From Demequina sp. NBRC 110056 (GTDB lineage: Bacteria; Actinomycetota; Actinomycetes; Actinomycetales; Demequinaceae): a stretch of 64,000 nt of DNA. Position 1 is the first letter of the stretch. Every line of letters starts with the position of its first letter. The stretch spans positions 434,001 to 498,000 of the forward strand of contig NZ_BBRM01000002.1 of NCBI RefSeq assembly GCF_002090155.1, in the 5' to 3' direction. A model generated the notes under the pieces. The model did not search any database. It had not been told where the DNA came from and worked only from the letters and a program-made list of their open reading frames with translations. Below, one piece after another: positions 33,698 to 41,955 of the stretch. The position numbers and the translations under genes were made by a program.

Positions 33698-35383
33698 TCA
33701 TCTCCTCGGGCGACGCCGTCCACCGACGACGGCCATGAGCAACGGCGCCACGGACGCGATCATGAGGGTCGTCCCGAGGCCCTCGGCGTCGGGACGCACG
33801 ATCGCACCGGCGAGGATCATGCCGGCGAAGACGATGCCCCAGATCAGCCGCCGGGCCGAGGCATCGAGCTGCGCGATGGTCCGCTCGAGGCGCGGCGCGG
33901 TCACGGGCAGCTTCCCGCGCTCGACCTGCGAGAGCACGGCGTCGACGCGCCGTGGCAGGCGCCACGCCACCCCTGCGATCTCGAGCGCCTCGCGTCCGAG
34001 GTCCGCGGCCGCGCTCGCACCCTGGGTGCGCACGAGGGTCCGCGCGTACGGCTCGATCGAGTCCCACACGTTGTATCGAGGATCCAGCGTCGTGCACACG
34101 CCGGACACGAGCGACACGGCGCGGATGACGAGCAGGAAGTCCTCGGGCAGCTGGAACGGCAACGTGAGCATGACGTCGCCGAACTCCACGGCGAAGTCAC
34201 GGAACTCGCGCGGGTCGACGTCGCGCAGCTCGGCCACTCCCATGCCGCCGAACCGGGAGAAGACCTGGGACATCACCTTCTCGAGCTCGGCGACGTCGGC
34301 ATTCGGGAGCAGCACCCCGGCGTCGTTCATCGCTGCGACCAGACCCGCGCCGTCCCGGGCCGCCGACGCCACCACGAGCTTGCGCATCGCCGACTTCACC
34401 GCGGGGTCGACGGAGCCCATCATCCCGAAGTCGACGAAGGCGATGGTCCACGGCGGCCCGCCGGCGCCGGGCGCCGCGGGAGCCACGAACAGGTTCCCGG
34501 GATGGGGATCGGCGTGGAAGAAGCCGTGGTCGAACAGCTGGTCGAACATGAGCTCCGCGAACACCTTGGCGACCTCGGCCGGACGGATGTCGACGGCCGA
34601 CAGAGCCGACCGGTCCGTGATCTTGATCGCGGAGACGTCCTCGAGGGTCAGCACGCGACGCGAGGTGCGCTCCCACACCACGTCCGGGACGCGCACTCGA
34701 GGGTCGTCGGCGAAGTTCTCCGCGAACCGCTCGGCGTTGCTGGCCTCGTGGAGGTAGTCGATCTCCTCGCGGCTCACCGCGGCGAACTCCTCGATCAGCG
34801 CCGGCATCGAGACACGGTCGGACACCAGCCGGAAGCGCTGCAGCCATCCGCCCACCTTGCGCAGCGCCGCGAGGTCGACGGCGACGACCGCGCCGATGCC
34901 GGGCCGCTGGATCTTGAGGACCACCTCGGAGAATCCCGCCTGCGCTGCGTCGAGCTCGGCGAGCGTGGCGCGGTATGCCTGCCCGAGCGACGCGGCGGCC
35001 AGGGGCTCCGTCTCGATGCGGGCGAAGACGCGCTCGAGGGGCACGCCGAACTCCGCCTCCGCGAGCTCGCGGACGGCGCCGAACTCGACGGGCGGCACCT
35101 CGTCCTGGAGATCTTCGAGCTCCTTGGTGATCTCCGGTGGGAGCACGTCGAGCCGCGAGGACATGAACTGTCCCATCTTGATCATCAGCCCGCCGAGCTC
35201 CACGGCGAGGCCGCGGAAGCGCCTGGCGAACGCCTGCATCCGGTCGGTGCGCGTGCGGTCGGCGACGCGACGCAGGCCGATGAGCGGCAGCACGACCTCG
35301 TACCACCACGTGACGACGAGGTGGCGCGCCGCGAAGCGCAGCAGCCTCCGGTACCGGGCGCGGTCGAGGACCGTGTCGGGCAT
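33698..35383 (-). CDS. AarF/UbiB (ABC1)-family atypical kinase
   Basis: A 561-residue membrane-associated protein. The ABC1 motifs are all present: KxGQ loop as MIKMGQFMSSR, the lysine in VVLKIQRPGI, HADPHPGN and the metal motif DFGMMG. Two hydrophobic helices close the chain. The family is needed for quinone synthesis in many bacteria; in an actinobacterium, menaquinone or lipid homeostasis is more likely, but that is inference. The ATG at 35383 has GGAGG 4 nt upstream, favoured over the GTG at 35386. It follows a PadR regulator gene by 38 bp and is probably in its operon. Confidence 0.87.
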   Translation of the reverse strand: MPDTVLDRARYRRLLRFAARHLVVTWWYEVVLPLIGLRRVADRTRTDRMQAFARRFRGLAVELGGLMIKMGQFMSSRLDVLPPEITKELEDLQDEVPPVEFGAVRELAEAEFGVPLERVFARIETEPLAAASLGQAYRATLAELDAAQAGFSEVVLKIQRPGIGAVVAVDLAALRKVGGWLQRFRLVSDRVSMPALIEEFAAVSREEIDYLHEASNAERFAENFADDPRVRVPDVVWERTSRRVLTLEDVSAIKITDRSALSAVDIRPAEVAKVFAELMFDQLFDHGFFHADPHPGNLFVAPAAPGAGGPPWTIAFVDFGMMGSVDPAVKSAMRKLVVASAARDGAGLVAAMNDAGVLLPNADVAELEKVMSQVFSRFGGMGVAELRDVDPREFRDFAVEFGDVMLTLPFQLPEDFLLVIRAVSLVSGVCTTLDPRYNVWDSIEPYARTLVRTQGASAAADLGREALEIAGVAWRLPRRVDAVLSQVERGKLPVTAPRLERTIAQLDASARRLIWGIVFAGMILAGAIVRPDAEGLGTTLMIASVAPLLMAVVGGRRRPRR

Positions 35384-35421
35384 CACACCTCCCTGATCCC
35401 GACCGTCCGACGCGGGTGCCG

Positions 35422-35961
35422 TCAGTCCTGCGCGAGGATCGAGTAGATCTTACGTCGCGCCTCGCTGAGGACCTCCGCCGCCTCCTCCTGCTGCGCGCTC
35501 GATCCCGAGCGGAACACCTGCGAGGTCGCCTGGGCGAGGTCGATCGCGGCCTTGGGCACCACGCCCAGGCCCGACGCGTCGAACGACGTCGACGTCCACG
35601 GCGCCGATGCGGCCGAGGCCTCGGCCTCCTCCTTGGCCTCCTCGGTGAGCGAGTACACCTTGCGGTCCTGGGTGGTCTCGGCGTGCACGAGGCCCTCGTC
35701 GGCGAGCATCTGCAGCGTCGGGTACACGGAGCCGGGGCTCGGCTTCCAGCGTCCGTTGGTGCGGCTCTCGATCTGCCGGATGAGCTCGTAGCCGTGCATC
35801 GGCTCCTCGAGGAGCAGGGCAAGGATCGCAGCCCTGACGTCACCACGCCCCATGCGCTGGCCCACCTGCCTGTCGAACGTCGACCGCATCTGGTCGAACG
35901 CCTGACGCATCGCCTCCCCCGCCTGGGCCGGGTCGAACGCCGTGTGCTTCTGTGCTCCCAT
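35422..35961 (-). CDS. PadR-family transcriptional regulator
   Basis: A 179-residue regulator. The PadR winged helix is at about 40-120 (DVRAAILALLLEEPMHGYELIRQIE, with GYELI and SVYPTLQMLADEGLV), flanked by helices and a long C-terminal tail. GGAGG lies 6 nt before the ATG at 35961, deciding the start over upstream in-frame codons. Two palindromes lie in its upstream region and could be its own operators. The downstream AarF gene is the likely co-regulated target. Confidence 0.88.
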   Translation of the reverse strand: MGAQKHTAFDPAQAGEAMRQAFDQMRSTFDRQVGQRMGRGDVRAAILALLLEEPMHGYELIRQIESRTNGRWKPSPGSVYPTLQMLADEGLVHAETTQDRKVYSLTEEAKEEAEASAASAPWTSTSFDASGLGVVPKAAIDLAQATSQVFRSGSSAQQEEAAEVLSEARRKIYSILAQD

Positions 35962-36004
35962 GAGGACCTCCCGTGGCCTGCTCGCCGTGCCGTTCCCAAC
36001 ACCT

Positions 36005-36037
36005 GTGCCGTTCCGAACGACACTGAACGATATATCG
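36005..36037. promoter_or_regulatory. Probable PadR operators
   Basis: GTGCCGTTCCGAACGACAC (36005-36023) is a 19-base near-perfect palindrome, and CGATATATCG (36028-36037) is a perfect 10-base palindrome. Both lie 44-76 bases upstream of the PadR start codon. The second contains ATAT-type symmetry seen in some PadR sites. Assignment to this PadR protein is inferred from position. Confidence 0.5.
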
Positions 36038-36158
36038 CTATGGTCACACGCGCATCGGTCCTCTGCAAGTCCACACGGCAAGCCCGGGCGGCACGAGGGC
36101 CGTCGTCACCCGTGACAGGATGGGCCCACGGATCGACGACGATTCACGAGGAGGACCC

Positions 36159-36932
36159 ATGACGGCACCCCTGCGCTACGAGGTCGAGGACGGCATCGCC
36201 CAGCTGACCTTCGCGCGCCCCGCACGCCTCAACGCCTTCGACTTCGCCATGGGCGAGGCCTACCGGACGGCCTGCCTCGCGGCGGTCGCGGATCCCGATG
36301 TGAGCGCGGTGCTGATCTCCGCCGAGGGTCCGGCATTCTGCGCCGGCGGCGACATCGTCGCGATGAGCACGGCCGGCGTCTCTGGCTCCGAGGTGACGGC
36401 GAGCGCGCACGTGATCCACGAAGGCATCGCCGCGCTGCACGGCAGTTCGATCCCGGTCGTGGCCGCGGCGCGCGGCGCGGTCGCCGGCGGAGGCATCGGC
36501 GTCCTGCTGGCCGCGGACCTCGTCGTCGCGGGACCCGACCTCAGGGTCGCGGGCCGATACGCGGACGTGGGCCTCACGCCGGACCTCGGCGTGTCGACGC
36601 TGCTGACCCGCGCTGTGGGAGAGACCCGCGCACTCCAGCTGCTGCTCACCCGCCGAGAGCTCGACGCCACGGCCGCGCTCGACTGGGGCTTCGTCGCCGA
36701 GGTGACCGACGATCCCGAGGCTCGCGCCCTGGAGATCGCACGCGCGTGGAGGGACGGCGCCACCGCGGCGTTCGGGCACGCGAAGCAGCTGGTGCGGGCG
36801 TCGTCGACGCGCCCCTTCGAGCGCAGCCTTGCCGAGGAGGCGGAGAGCATCGGCCGCGCGTACGACACCGACGATGCGCAGGCGCGCATCGCGGCGTTCT
36901 CCGCTCGCCGATCAGGTCGGGCGGAGGCGTGA
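36159..36932 (+). CDS. Enoyl-CoA hydratase/isomerase family protein
   Basis: A 257-residue crotonase-fold protein. The oxyanion-hole motif is GPAFCAGGDIVAMS, and AVAGGGIGVLLAADLVVAG matches the family. The catalytic position reads ADVGLTPDLGVSTLL, where an aspartate sits as in PaaB/PaaG-type hydratases or isomerases. The acyl-CoA substrate is unknown. GAGGAGG lies 4-5 nt before the ATG at 36159. Its TGA overlaps the ATG of the next SDR gene by one base (TGATG), so the two enzymes are coupled and may process one acyl chain. Confidence 0.87.
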   Translation: MTAPLRYEVEDGIAQLTFARPARLNAFDFAMGEAYRTACLAAVADPDVSAVLISAEGPAFCAGGDIVAMSTAGVSGSEVTASAHVIHEGIAALHGSSIPVVAAARGAVAGGGIGVLLAADLVVAGPDLRVAGRYADVGLTPDLGVSTLLTRAVGETRALQLLLTRRELDATAALDWGFVAEVTDDPEARALEIARAWRDGATAAFGHAKQLVRASSTRPFERSLAEEAESIGRAYDTDDAQARIAAFSARRSGRAEA

Positions 36933-37771
36933 TGACCGGCTCAGGCCTGGCGGGGCGCACCCTGCTCATGTCCGGCGGAAGCCGAGGGATCGGCCTCGCC
37001 ATCGCTCTGCGCGCCGCGCGCGACGGGGCGAACGTCGTGCTGCTCGCGAAGACCGACCGACCGCATCCGAGGCTCGAGGGCACGATCCACTCGGCCGCCG
37101 AGGCGATCGAGGCTGCCGGCGGCAGCGCGGTCGCGGTGGTGGGCGACGTGCGCGTGGACGCCGACATCGACCGCGCGGTGGACACGGCCGTCGAGCGGTT
37201 CGGCGGGATCGACATCGTCGTGAACAACGCCAGCGTGATCGACCTGTCGGGCACGCAGGAGCTCGACCCCAAGAAGTACGACCTCATGCAGGACGTCAAC
37301 GTGCGCGGCACCGTCATGCTCACGCGGGCCGCGCTGCCCCACCTGCTCGCCTCTGCGCACGCGCATGTGCTGTCGCTGTCGCCGCCGCTCAACCCCAGCC
37401 CGCGCTGGCTGGGCGCGCACACGGGCTACACGATGGCGAAGTTCGGGATGACCATGGCGACGCTGGGCATCGCGGCCGAGTTCGCGGAGCGAGGCGTCGC
37501 GGCCAACACGCTGTGGCCGCGCACCACGATCGCCACCGCAGCCGTCGAGAACATCCTCGGCGGTGAGCGGATCATGCGGGCGAGCCGGACCCCGGAGATC
37601 TACGCGGACGCCGCGTACGAGGTGCTGACGTCGGACCCTCGCGAGCTGACCGGGCAGAGCCTGATCGTCGAGGACGTGCTCGCGGCGGCAGGCGTCACCG
37701 ACCTGTCGGGCTATGCCGCCGTTCCGGGCACGCCCGACGAGGCGCTGTTCCCTGACATCTTCCTCGACTAG
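36932..37771 (+). CDS. Short-chain dehydrogenase/reductase (HSDL2-like)
   Basis: A 279-residue Rossmann-fold enzyme. The NAD(P) loop is SGGSRGIGLAIA, followed by NNASVIDLSG. The catalytic segment shows VLSLSPPL and YTMAKFGM, giving Y and K of the YxxxK motif. The sequence belongs to the HSDL2-like branch linked to lipid metabolism. It starts at ATG 36932, inside the stop of the enoyl-CoA hydratase gene, and GGAGG lies 5-7 nt upstream. A joint role in fatty acyl metabolism is inferred. Confidence 0.85.
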   Translation: MTGSGLAGRTLLMSGGSRGIGLAIALRAARDGANVVLLAKTDRPHPRLEGTIHSAAEAIEAAGGSAVAVVGDVRVDADIDRAVDTAVERFGGIDIVVNNASVIDLSGTQELDPKKYDLMQDVNVRGTVMLTRAALPHLLASAHAHVLSLSPPLNPSPRWLGAHTGYTMAKFGMTMATLGIAAEFAERGVAANTLWPRTTIATAAVENILGGERIMRASRTPEIYADAAYEVLTSDPRELTGQSLIVEDVLAAAGVTDLSGYAAVPGTPDEALFPDIFLD

Positions 37772-37786
37772 CGAGGGCCGATGCGG

Positions 37787-39454
37787 TCACGGGGACCGCT
37801 CGGGAACGGCGCCCGGGTGCGCGTCACGGTCGCGCTCGAGGACGAAGTAGTACGGCTCGCCGCCGTCGAGCGCCCCGGCGCCGGCCATCACGCCAAGGAC
37901 GGTGTCGTCGTCGACCGAGACGAAGTGGTCGTGCACGGGACGAGTGTCGTAGGTCATCGTCGCGCACACCTTGCCGCGGTGCGCCTGGTCGCTCAGCCAG
38001 GCGCCGCCGCCGCTGAGGGCGAGATTGGCCCACAGCGACCCGTCGACGTCGCGGCTCACGATGGGCTGGACGTGTGCCGCGTCGACGAAGTTCTTTCCGT
38101 ACCAGGACGCCTTCACGAGTGCACGGTGGATCCGGTGGCCGGTGTCGATGCCGACGCCACGCCACAGCCCCGTGAGCGTTGCGGCACGCGCGGCAGGCAG
38201 CACGTCCCACAGCGCGGCAAGCTCCCACGAACGGCCCGTGCCGTCCGCCATGATCTGGCGCAAGCGCTCGGCGGCAGAGACGCGCAGCGCGAGCGGCGGG
38301 GTGCTCTCGGGTGGCGCGTCGGCCATCGCGAGCACCGCCTTCACGGCCTCGCCGCCGCGCGTCATGGCCACTGCTGCTCCGATGTCCTCGAACGGGACGC
38401 GCGTGACCAGGCTCTCGAGGGGGAACAGGCCGGCGCGCCACAGGCCCACGAGGCGCGGGATGAGCTCCGCGGGCTCCGCGTCGCCCTCGATGACGCCGGT
38501 CAGGCTCCGCCCCCACAGCAGCGCCGTCTGGCTCACGGTCACGCGGTTGGCGCCACCGCGCAGAGCGACCGTGGCGCAGGCCCCCGGGGTGACGAGGGCG
38601 CCGAGGGCGAGGTCGATGGCGGCTTGCGTGCCCACGGTGTCGAGCGCGAGGTCGTGAGTGCCGCGGAGCTCGCGCGCCTCCTCCGGCGAGATCGCTGCGT
38701 CCGCTCCGAGCTCCCCGGCGAGCGCGCGCCGCGCCTCGTCCGGCTCGACGACCGTGATCGTGGCGACCCCGACCGCGCGTGCGGCCATGACGGCGGCGAG
38801 GCCGACGGTGCCCGCTCCGACGACGAGCACCCGGTCGTCGTGGCCGGGTCGCAGCACGTTGAGGACCGTTCCGGCTCCCGTGAGCACGCCGCACCCGAGC
38901 GGAGCGGCGAGGACGAAGGGGAGGTCCGGACCGATCGGGACCACGTTGGTCTCTCGGGCGATCGCATGCGTCGCCCAGGAGGACTGGCCGAGCCAGGATC
39001 CGGAGATCCGCGCGCCTGACTCGTCCGTGAGGGTGGCCGAGCCGTCCGGCCGCGCACCCGAGTAGTTGCGCGCGGCGAACTCCGCGCACGACGCGGGATG
39101 GCCCTCTCGGCAGCGCCGGCACGCTCCGCACGCGTCGAACGTCATGACGACCCGCTCCCCCACCGCGACAGCCGTGACGCGTGCGCCGACCGCGACCACC
39201 GTGCCTGCGCCCTCGTGGCCGAGCACGGCGGGCAGCGCCAGCGGCACCGCGCCGTCGAGCGCCGTGAGATCCGTGTGGCACACGCCGGACGCGGCGACCT
39301 CGACGAGCACCTCGTCGGGCTGCAACGGGGTCAGGACGACCTCGCGGAGCTCGGGCTCGCGCCCCGCCACGGTCGCCACCGCGGCGACTGCTCGCTCGAG
39401 GTGCGTGCGCTCGGTCGTCGGCGTCTCACGCACGGACGGTGGGGACGATGCCAT
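37787..39454 (-). CDS. Zinc alcohol dehydrogenase fused to a GXWXG-DUF4334 module
   Basis: A 555-residue protein that reads through without a stop. Residues 1 to about 385 are a medium-chain zinc dehydrogenase: catalytic ligands C59, H80 and E81; structural zinc C109, C112, C115, C123; and the NAD loop VVGAGTVGLAAV. From about 425 the chain has LTGLWRGVGIDTGH and SWYGKNF, the GXWXG domain. It then has the DUF4334 pattern ANLALSGGGAWLSDQAHRG, CATMTYDTRPVHDHF and DDDTVLGVMAGAG. In other genomes these C-terminal modules usually occur as separate small proteins. The join may link alcohol or aldehyde oxidation to an unknown second step. GAGG precedes the ATG at 39454. Confidence 0.85.
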   Translation of the reverse strand: MASSPPSVRETPTTERTHLERAVAAVATVAGREPELREVVLTPLQPDEVLVEVAASGVCHTDLTALDGAVPLALPAVLGHEGAGTVVAVGARVTAVAVGERVVMTFDACGACRRCREGHPASCAEFAARNYSGARPDGSATLTDESGARISGSWLGQSSWATHAIARETNVVPIGPDLPFVLAAPLGCGVLTGAGTVLNVLRPGHDDRVLVVGAGTVGLAAVMAARAVGVATITVVEPDEARRALAGELGADAAISPEEARELRGTHDLALDTVGTQAAIDLALGALVTPGACATVALRGGANRVTVSQTALLWGRSLTGVIEGDAEPAELIPRLVGLWRAGLFPLESLVTRVPFEDIGAAVAMTRGGEAVKAVLAMADAPPESTPPLALRVSAAERLRQIMADGTGRSWELAALWDVLPAARAATLTGLWRGVGIDTGHRIHRALVKASWYGKNFVDAAHVQPIVSRDVDGSLWANLALSGGGAWLSDQAHRGKVCATMTYDTRPVHDHFVSVDDDTVLGVMAGAGALDGGEPYYFVLERDRDAHPGAVPERSP

Positions 39455-39594
39455 CGGCGGGCCTCTCGGGACGTCGGTGTTCCATACGGGCCCGCTAAGT
39501 AAACCACGATTCACAGTGCGATGTCCGGAGGAATCTCGGGCGAGCTCGTACCGGACGCTGGCGTGGCGCATCGGCGCTCTTCTAGGCTCCAGCC

Positions 39595-40212
39595 ATGGCG
39601 ATCGCGACCACGTACTCGATGACCCTGCCGCCCTGGCTCGCAGCGGAGGTGCCCGCACTGCCCGAGAGCCTCGAGCGCCACGAGGCGCAGATGGCTCTCG
39701 TGAACCGGCTCGCTGACCGGAACTGGCGCGAGGGCAACGGCGGCCCGTTCGCCGCGATCGTCGTGGACCACGTCACCGGCCGGCTCGTGTCGGTCGGAGT
39801 CAACGTGGTGCTGTCCACCGGCGTGAGCTCCGGACACGCCGAGGTGATGGCCCTCGCGCTCGCTCAGCAGGCCCTCGGCACCTGGGACCTCGGCGACGGC
39901 CACGACCTCGCGCTGGTGGTCAACTGGCGCCCGTGCGTGCAGTGCTACGGCGCGACGCTGTGGTCAGGAGTGCGTCACCTCGTCGTCGCGGGCGACGGGC
40001 CCGAGCTCGAACGGCTCACCGGCTTCGACGAGGGGCCGATGGTCGCCGACTGGGCACAGCAGTTCGAGCGCCGCGGGATCGAGGTGGTGCAGGACGTCGG
40101 CAGGGCCGATGCGCTGGCTGTCTACGCGGCCTACGGAGAGTCCTCGTCGGTGGTCTACAACGCCCGCGGGCAGGGAGCGATCGACGCCGAGGCTCCCGAC
40201 GCTCGCACCTGA
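39595..40212 (+). CDS. Cytidine/guanine-deaminase-like zinc enzyme
   Basis: A 205-residue zinc deaminase. The metal site consists of GHAEVMA (HAE) and RPCVQCYGA (PCxxC), both complete. Sequence length and the following FDEGPMVADWAQQFERRGIEVVQD region look like guanine deaminase of the cytidine-deaminase superfamily rather than TadA. Its convergent neighbour is an NCS2 nucleobase permease, which supports a role in purine salvage or breakdown. TAGGCT (39583-39588) ends 6 nt before the ATG, so the message appears leaderless. Confidence 0.83.
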   Translation: MAIATTYSMTLPPWLAAEVPALPESLERHEAQMALVNRLADRNWREGNGGPFAAIVVDHVTGRLVSVGVNVVLSTGVSSGHAEVMALALAQQALGTWDLGDGHDLALVVNWRPCVQCYGATLWSGVRHLVVAGDGPELERLTGFDEGPMVADWAQQFERRGIEVVQDVGRADALAVYAAYGESSSVVYNARGQGAIDAEAPDART

Positions 40213-40218
40213 GGCGCG

Positions 40219-41748
40219 CTACGGCGCTGGCGACGCCTCGTCGCCGTACGCTTCGCGGTCGGGCACCACGATGTGCGCGGCGACGGGATTGCCGTCCTTG
40301 TCGACGGTGGGCCACTCGTCGCCCACGTCGTTGAGCAGCTGGACCGGGATCAGGCCCGTGCCGACCGCCTCGGGATGGATGAGCGCGACGGCGGCAGGGC
40401 CACGCACCGCGTCGTAGCTCGCGATCGGCGGATCCTCGCCGTAGCGCTCGCGCAGCGACGCAGAGTTGAGCAGCAGGTTGAGGAGGATCGCCGTGATGGC
40501 GCCCGCGGAGATGCCGGAGTCGAAGATGAGCGTGAACCAGTCCGGGAAGTTGCCGTAGATCTCGGGCGCGACGGTCGGCAGCAGGGCCACGCCGACGGAG
40601 ATCGCCACGACCAGGATGTTGCGATTGTCGAAGCGCACCTTCGCGAGCGTCCTGATGCCGCTCGCGGCCACCATGCCGAACAGCGCGATGCCGGCGCCGC
40701 CGAGCACCGCCCGCGGCACGCCCTCGACGATCGCGGAGACCTTGGGCAGCAGGCCCAGCACCACGAGGATGCCGCCCGCCATCGTCGCGACGTAGCGCGA
40801 GCGGACGCCGGTGAGCGAGACCAGCCCCACGTTCTGCGCGAACGCCGTGTAGGGGAAGGTGTTGAAGACTCCGCCGACCACCGTTCCGAGCCCGTCGGCG
40901 CGCAGGCCGTCGGCGAGCTGGCGCCGGCCCACCGGCTTCTCGACGATCTCACCGATCGCGATCATGTCGCCTGTGGTCTCCGTCATGATCACGATGCCGA
41001 CGATCACCATGGACACGATCGAGGCGAGCTGCCACGTCGGCATGCCGAAGTGGAAGGGCGTCACGAGTCCGAACCACGACGCCTCCCCCACGCCCGACCA
41101 GTCGACCATCCCGGGAACGAGCAGTGCCGCCACGGTGCCGACGAGCAGGCCCAGCAGCACGGACACGCGCGACAGCGCAGCCGGAGCGAAGCGCTCGATG
41201 AGGATGATGACGAGCAGCGTTCCCGCGGCGAAGCCGACGTCGACAGGGTCGGCGGCGCCGTCCTCGGCGCCGTCGACGATCCATCCGGCCGCCACGCGCA
41301 TGAGCGAGAGCCCGATGATGAGGATGACGGTGCCGGTCACGATCGGCGGGAAGAACCGCAGCAGCTGGGCGAAGAACGGCGCGACGACGATCATGAACAC
41401 GCCGCACGCGATGGTCGCGCCGTAGATCGCCGTGATGCCGTGCTGCGTGCCGATCGCGATCATGGGCCCGACGGCGGCGAAGGTCACGCCCTGCATCAGG
41501 GGCAGGCGCACGCCGAAGCGCCAGAACCCGACGGACTGGACGATCGTCGCGAGGCCCGCGACGAACAGGTCCGCGCTGATGAGGTACGCCAGGTCGGGCC
41601 CGGACAGGCCGAGCGCCCCTCCCACGATGAGCGGGACGGCGACCGCTCCCGCGTACATCGCGAGCACGTGCTGGAGCCCCAGCGGGAACAGCCGCGCGAG
41701 CGGCGGGATGGTGTCGACGGTGTTGAGGTCGCGAGAGGTGGTCGACAT
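40219..41748 (-). CDS. NCS2-family nucleobase:cation symporter (xanthine/uracil permease)
   Basis: A 509-residue transporter with about 12-14 helices. The family regions LGLQHVLAMYAGAVAVPLIVGGALGL, PLMQGVTFAAVGPMIAIG, and the conserved stretch ETTGDMIAIGEI are all seen. It should take up a purine, probably xanthine or urate, or uracil; sequence alone does not tell which. The C-terminal 70 residues are soluble. It is convergent with the deaminase gene, only 6 bp apart. The ATG at 41748 is used, although the frame stays open far upstream. Confidence 0.87.
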   Translation of the reverse strand: MSTTSRDLNTVDTIPPLARLFPLGLQHVLAMYAGAVAVPLIVGGALGLSGPDLAYLISADLFVAGLATIVQSVGFWRFGVRLPLMQGVTFAAVGPMIAIGTQHGITAIYGATIACGVFMIVVAPFFAQLLRFFPPIVTGTVILIIGLSLMRVAAGWIVDGAEDGAADPVDVGFAAGTLLVIILIERFAPAALSRVSVLLGLLVGTVAALLVPGMVDWSGVGEASWFGLVTPFHFGMPTWQLASIVSMVIVGIVIMTETTGDMIAIGEIVEKPVGRRQLADGLRADGLGTVVGGVFNTFPYTAFAQNVGLVSLTGVRSRYVATMAGGILVVLGLLPKVSAIVEGVPRAVLGGAGIALFGMVAASGIRTLAKVRFDNRNILVVAISVGVALLPTVAPEIYGNFPDWFTLIFDSGISAGAITAILLNLLLNSASLRERYGEDPPIASYDAVRGPAAVALIHPEAVGTGLIPVQLLNDVGDEWPTVDKDGNPVAAHIVVPDREAYGDEASPAP

Positions 41749-41955
41749 GCGCGCTCCTGTCGGGTCGTGCCGCAGCCTGAAGATGGTGCTGATCGCGACG
41801 CTACGCCGCGTCCGTTTCGCCCCGATTTCCAGCAGGCAACAGTCGATGACGCGCTCGTCCGTCGCCGCAGACGTTCGCGGGAATACCTGCCCGACGCGCG
41901 CCGGTTGTCCCCTGCGAGGTGTCGCTCGGCGCGACGCAGGGATGGGAGTGCACTC

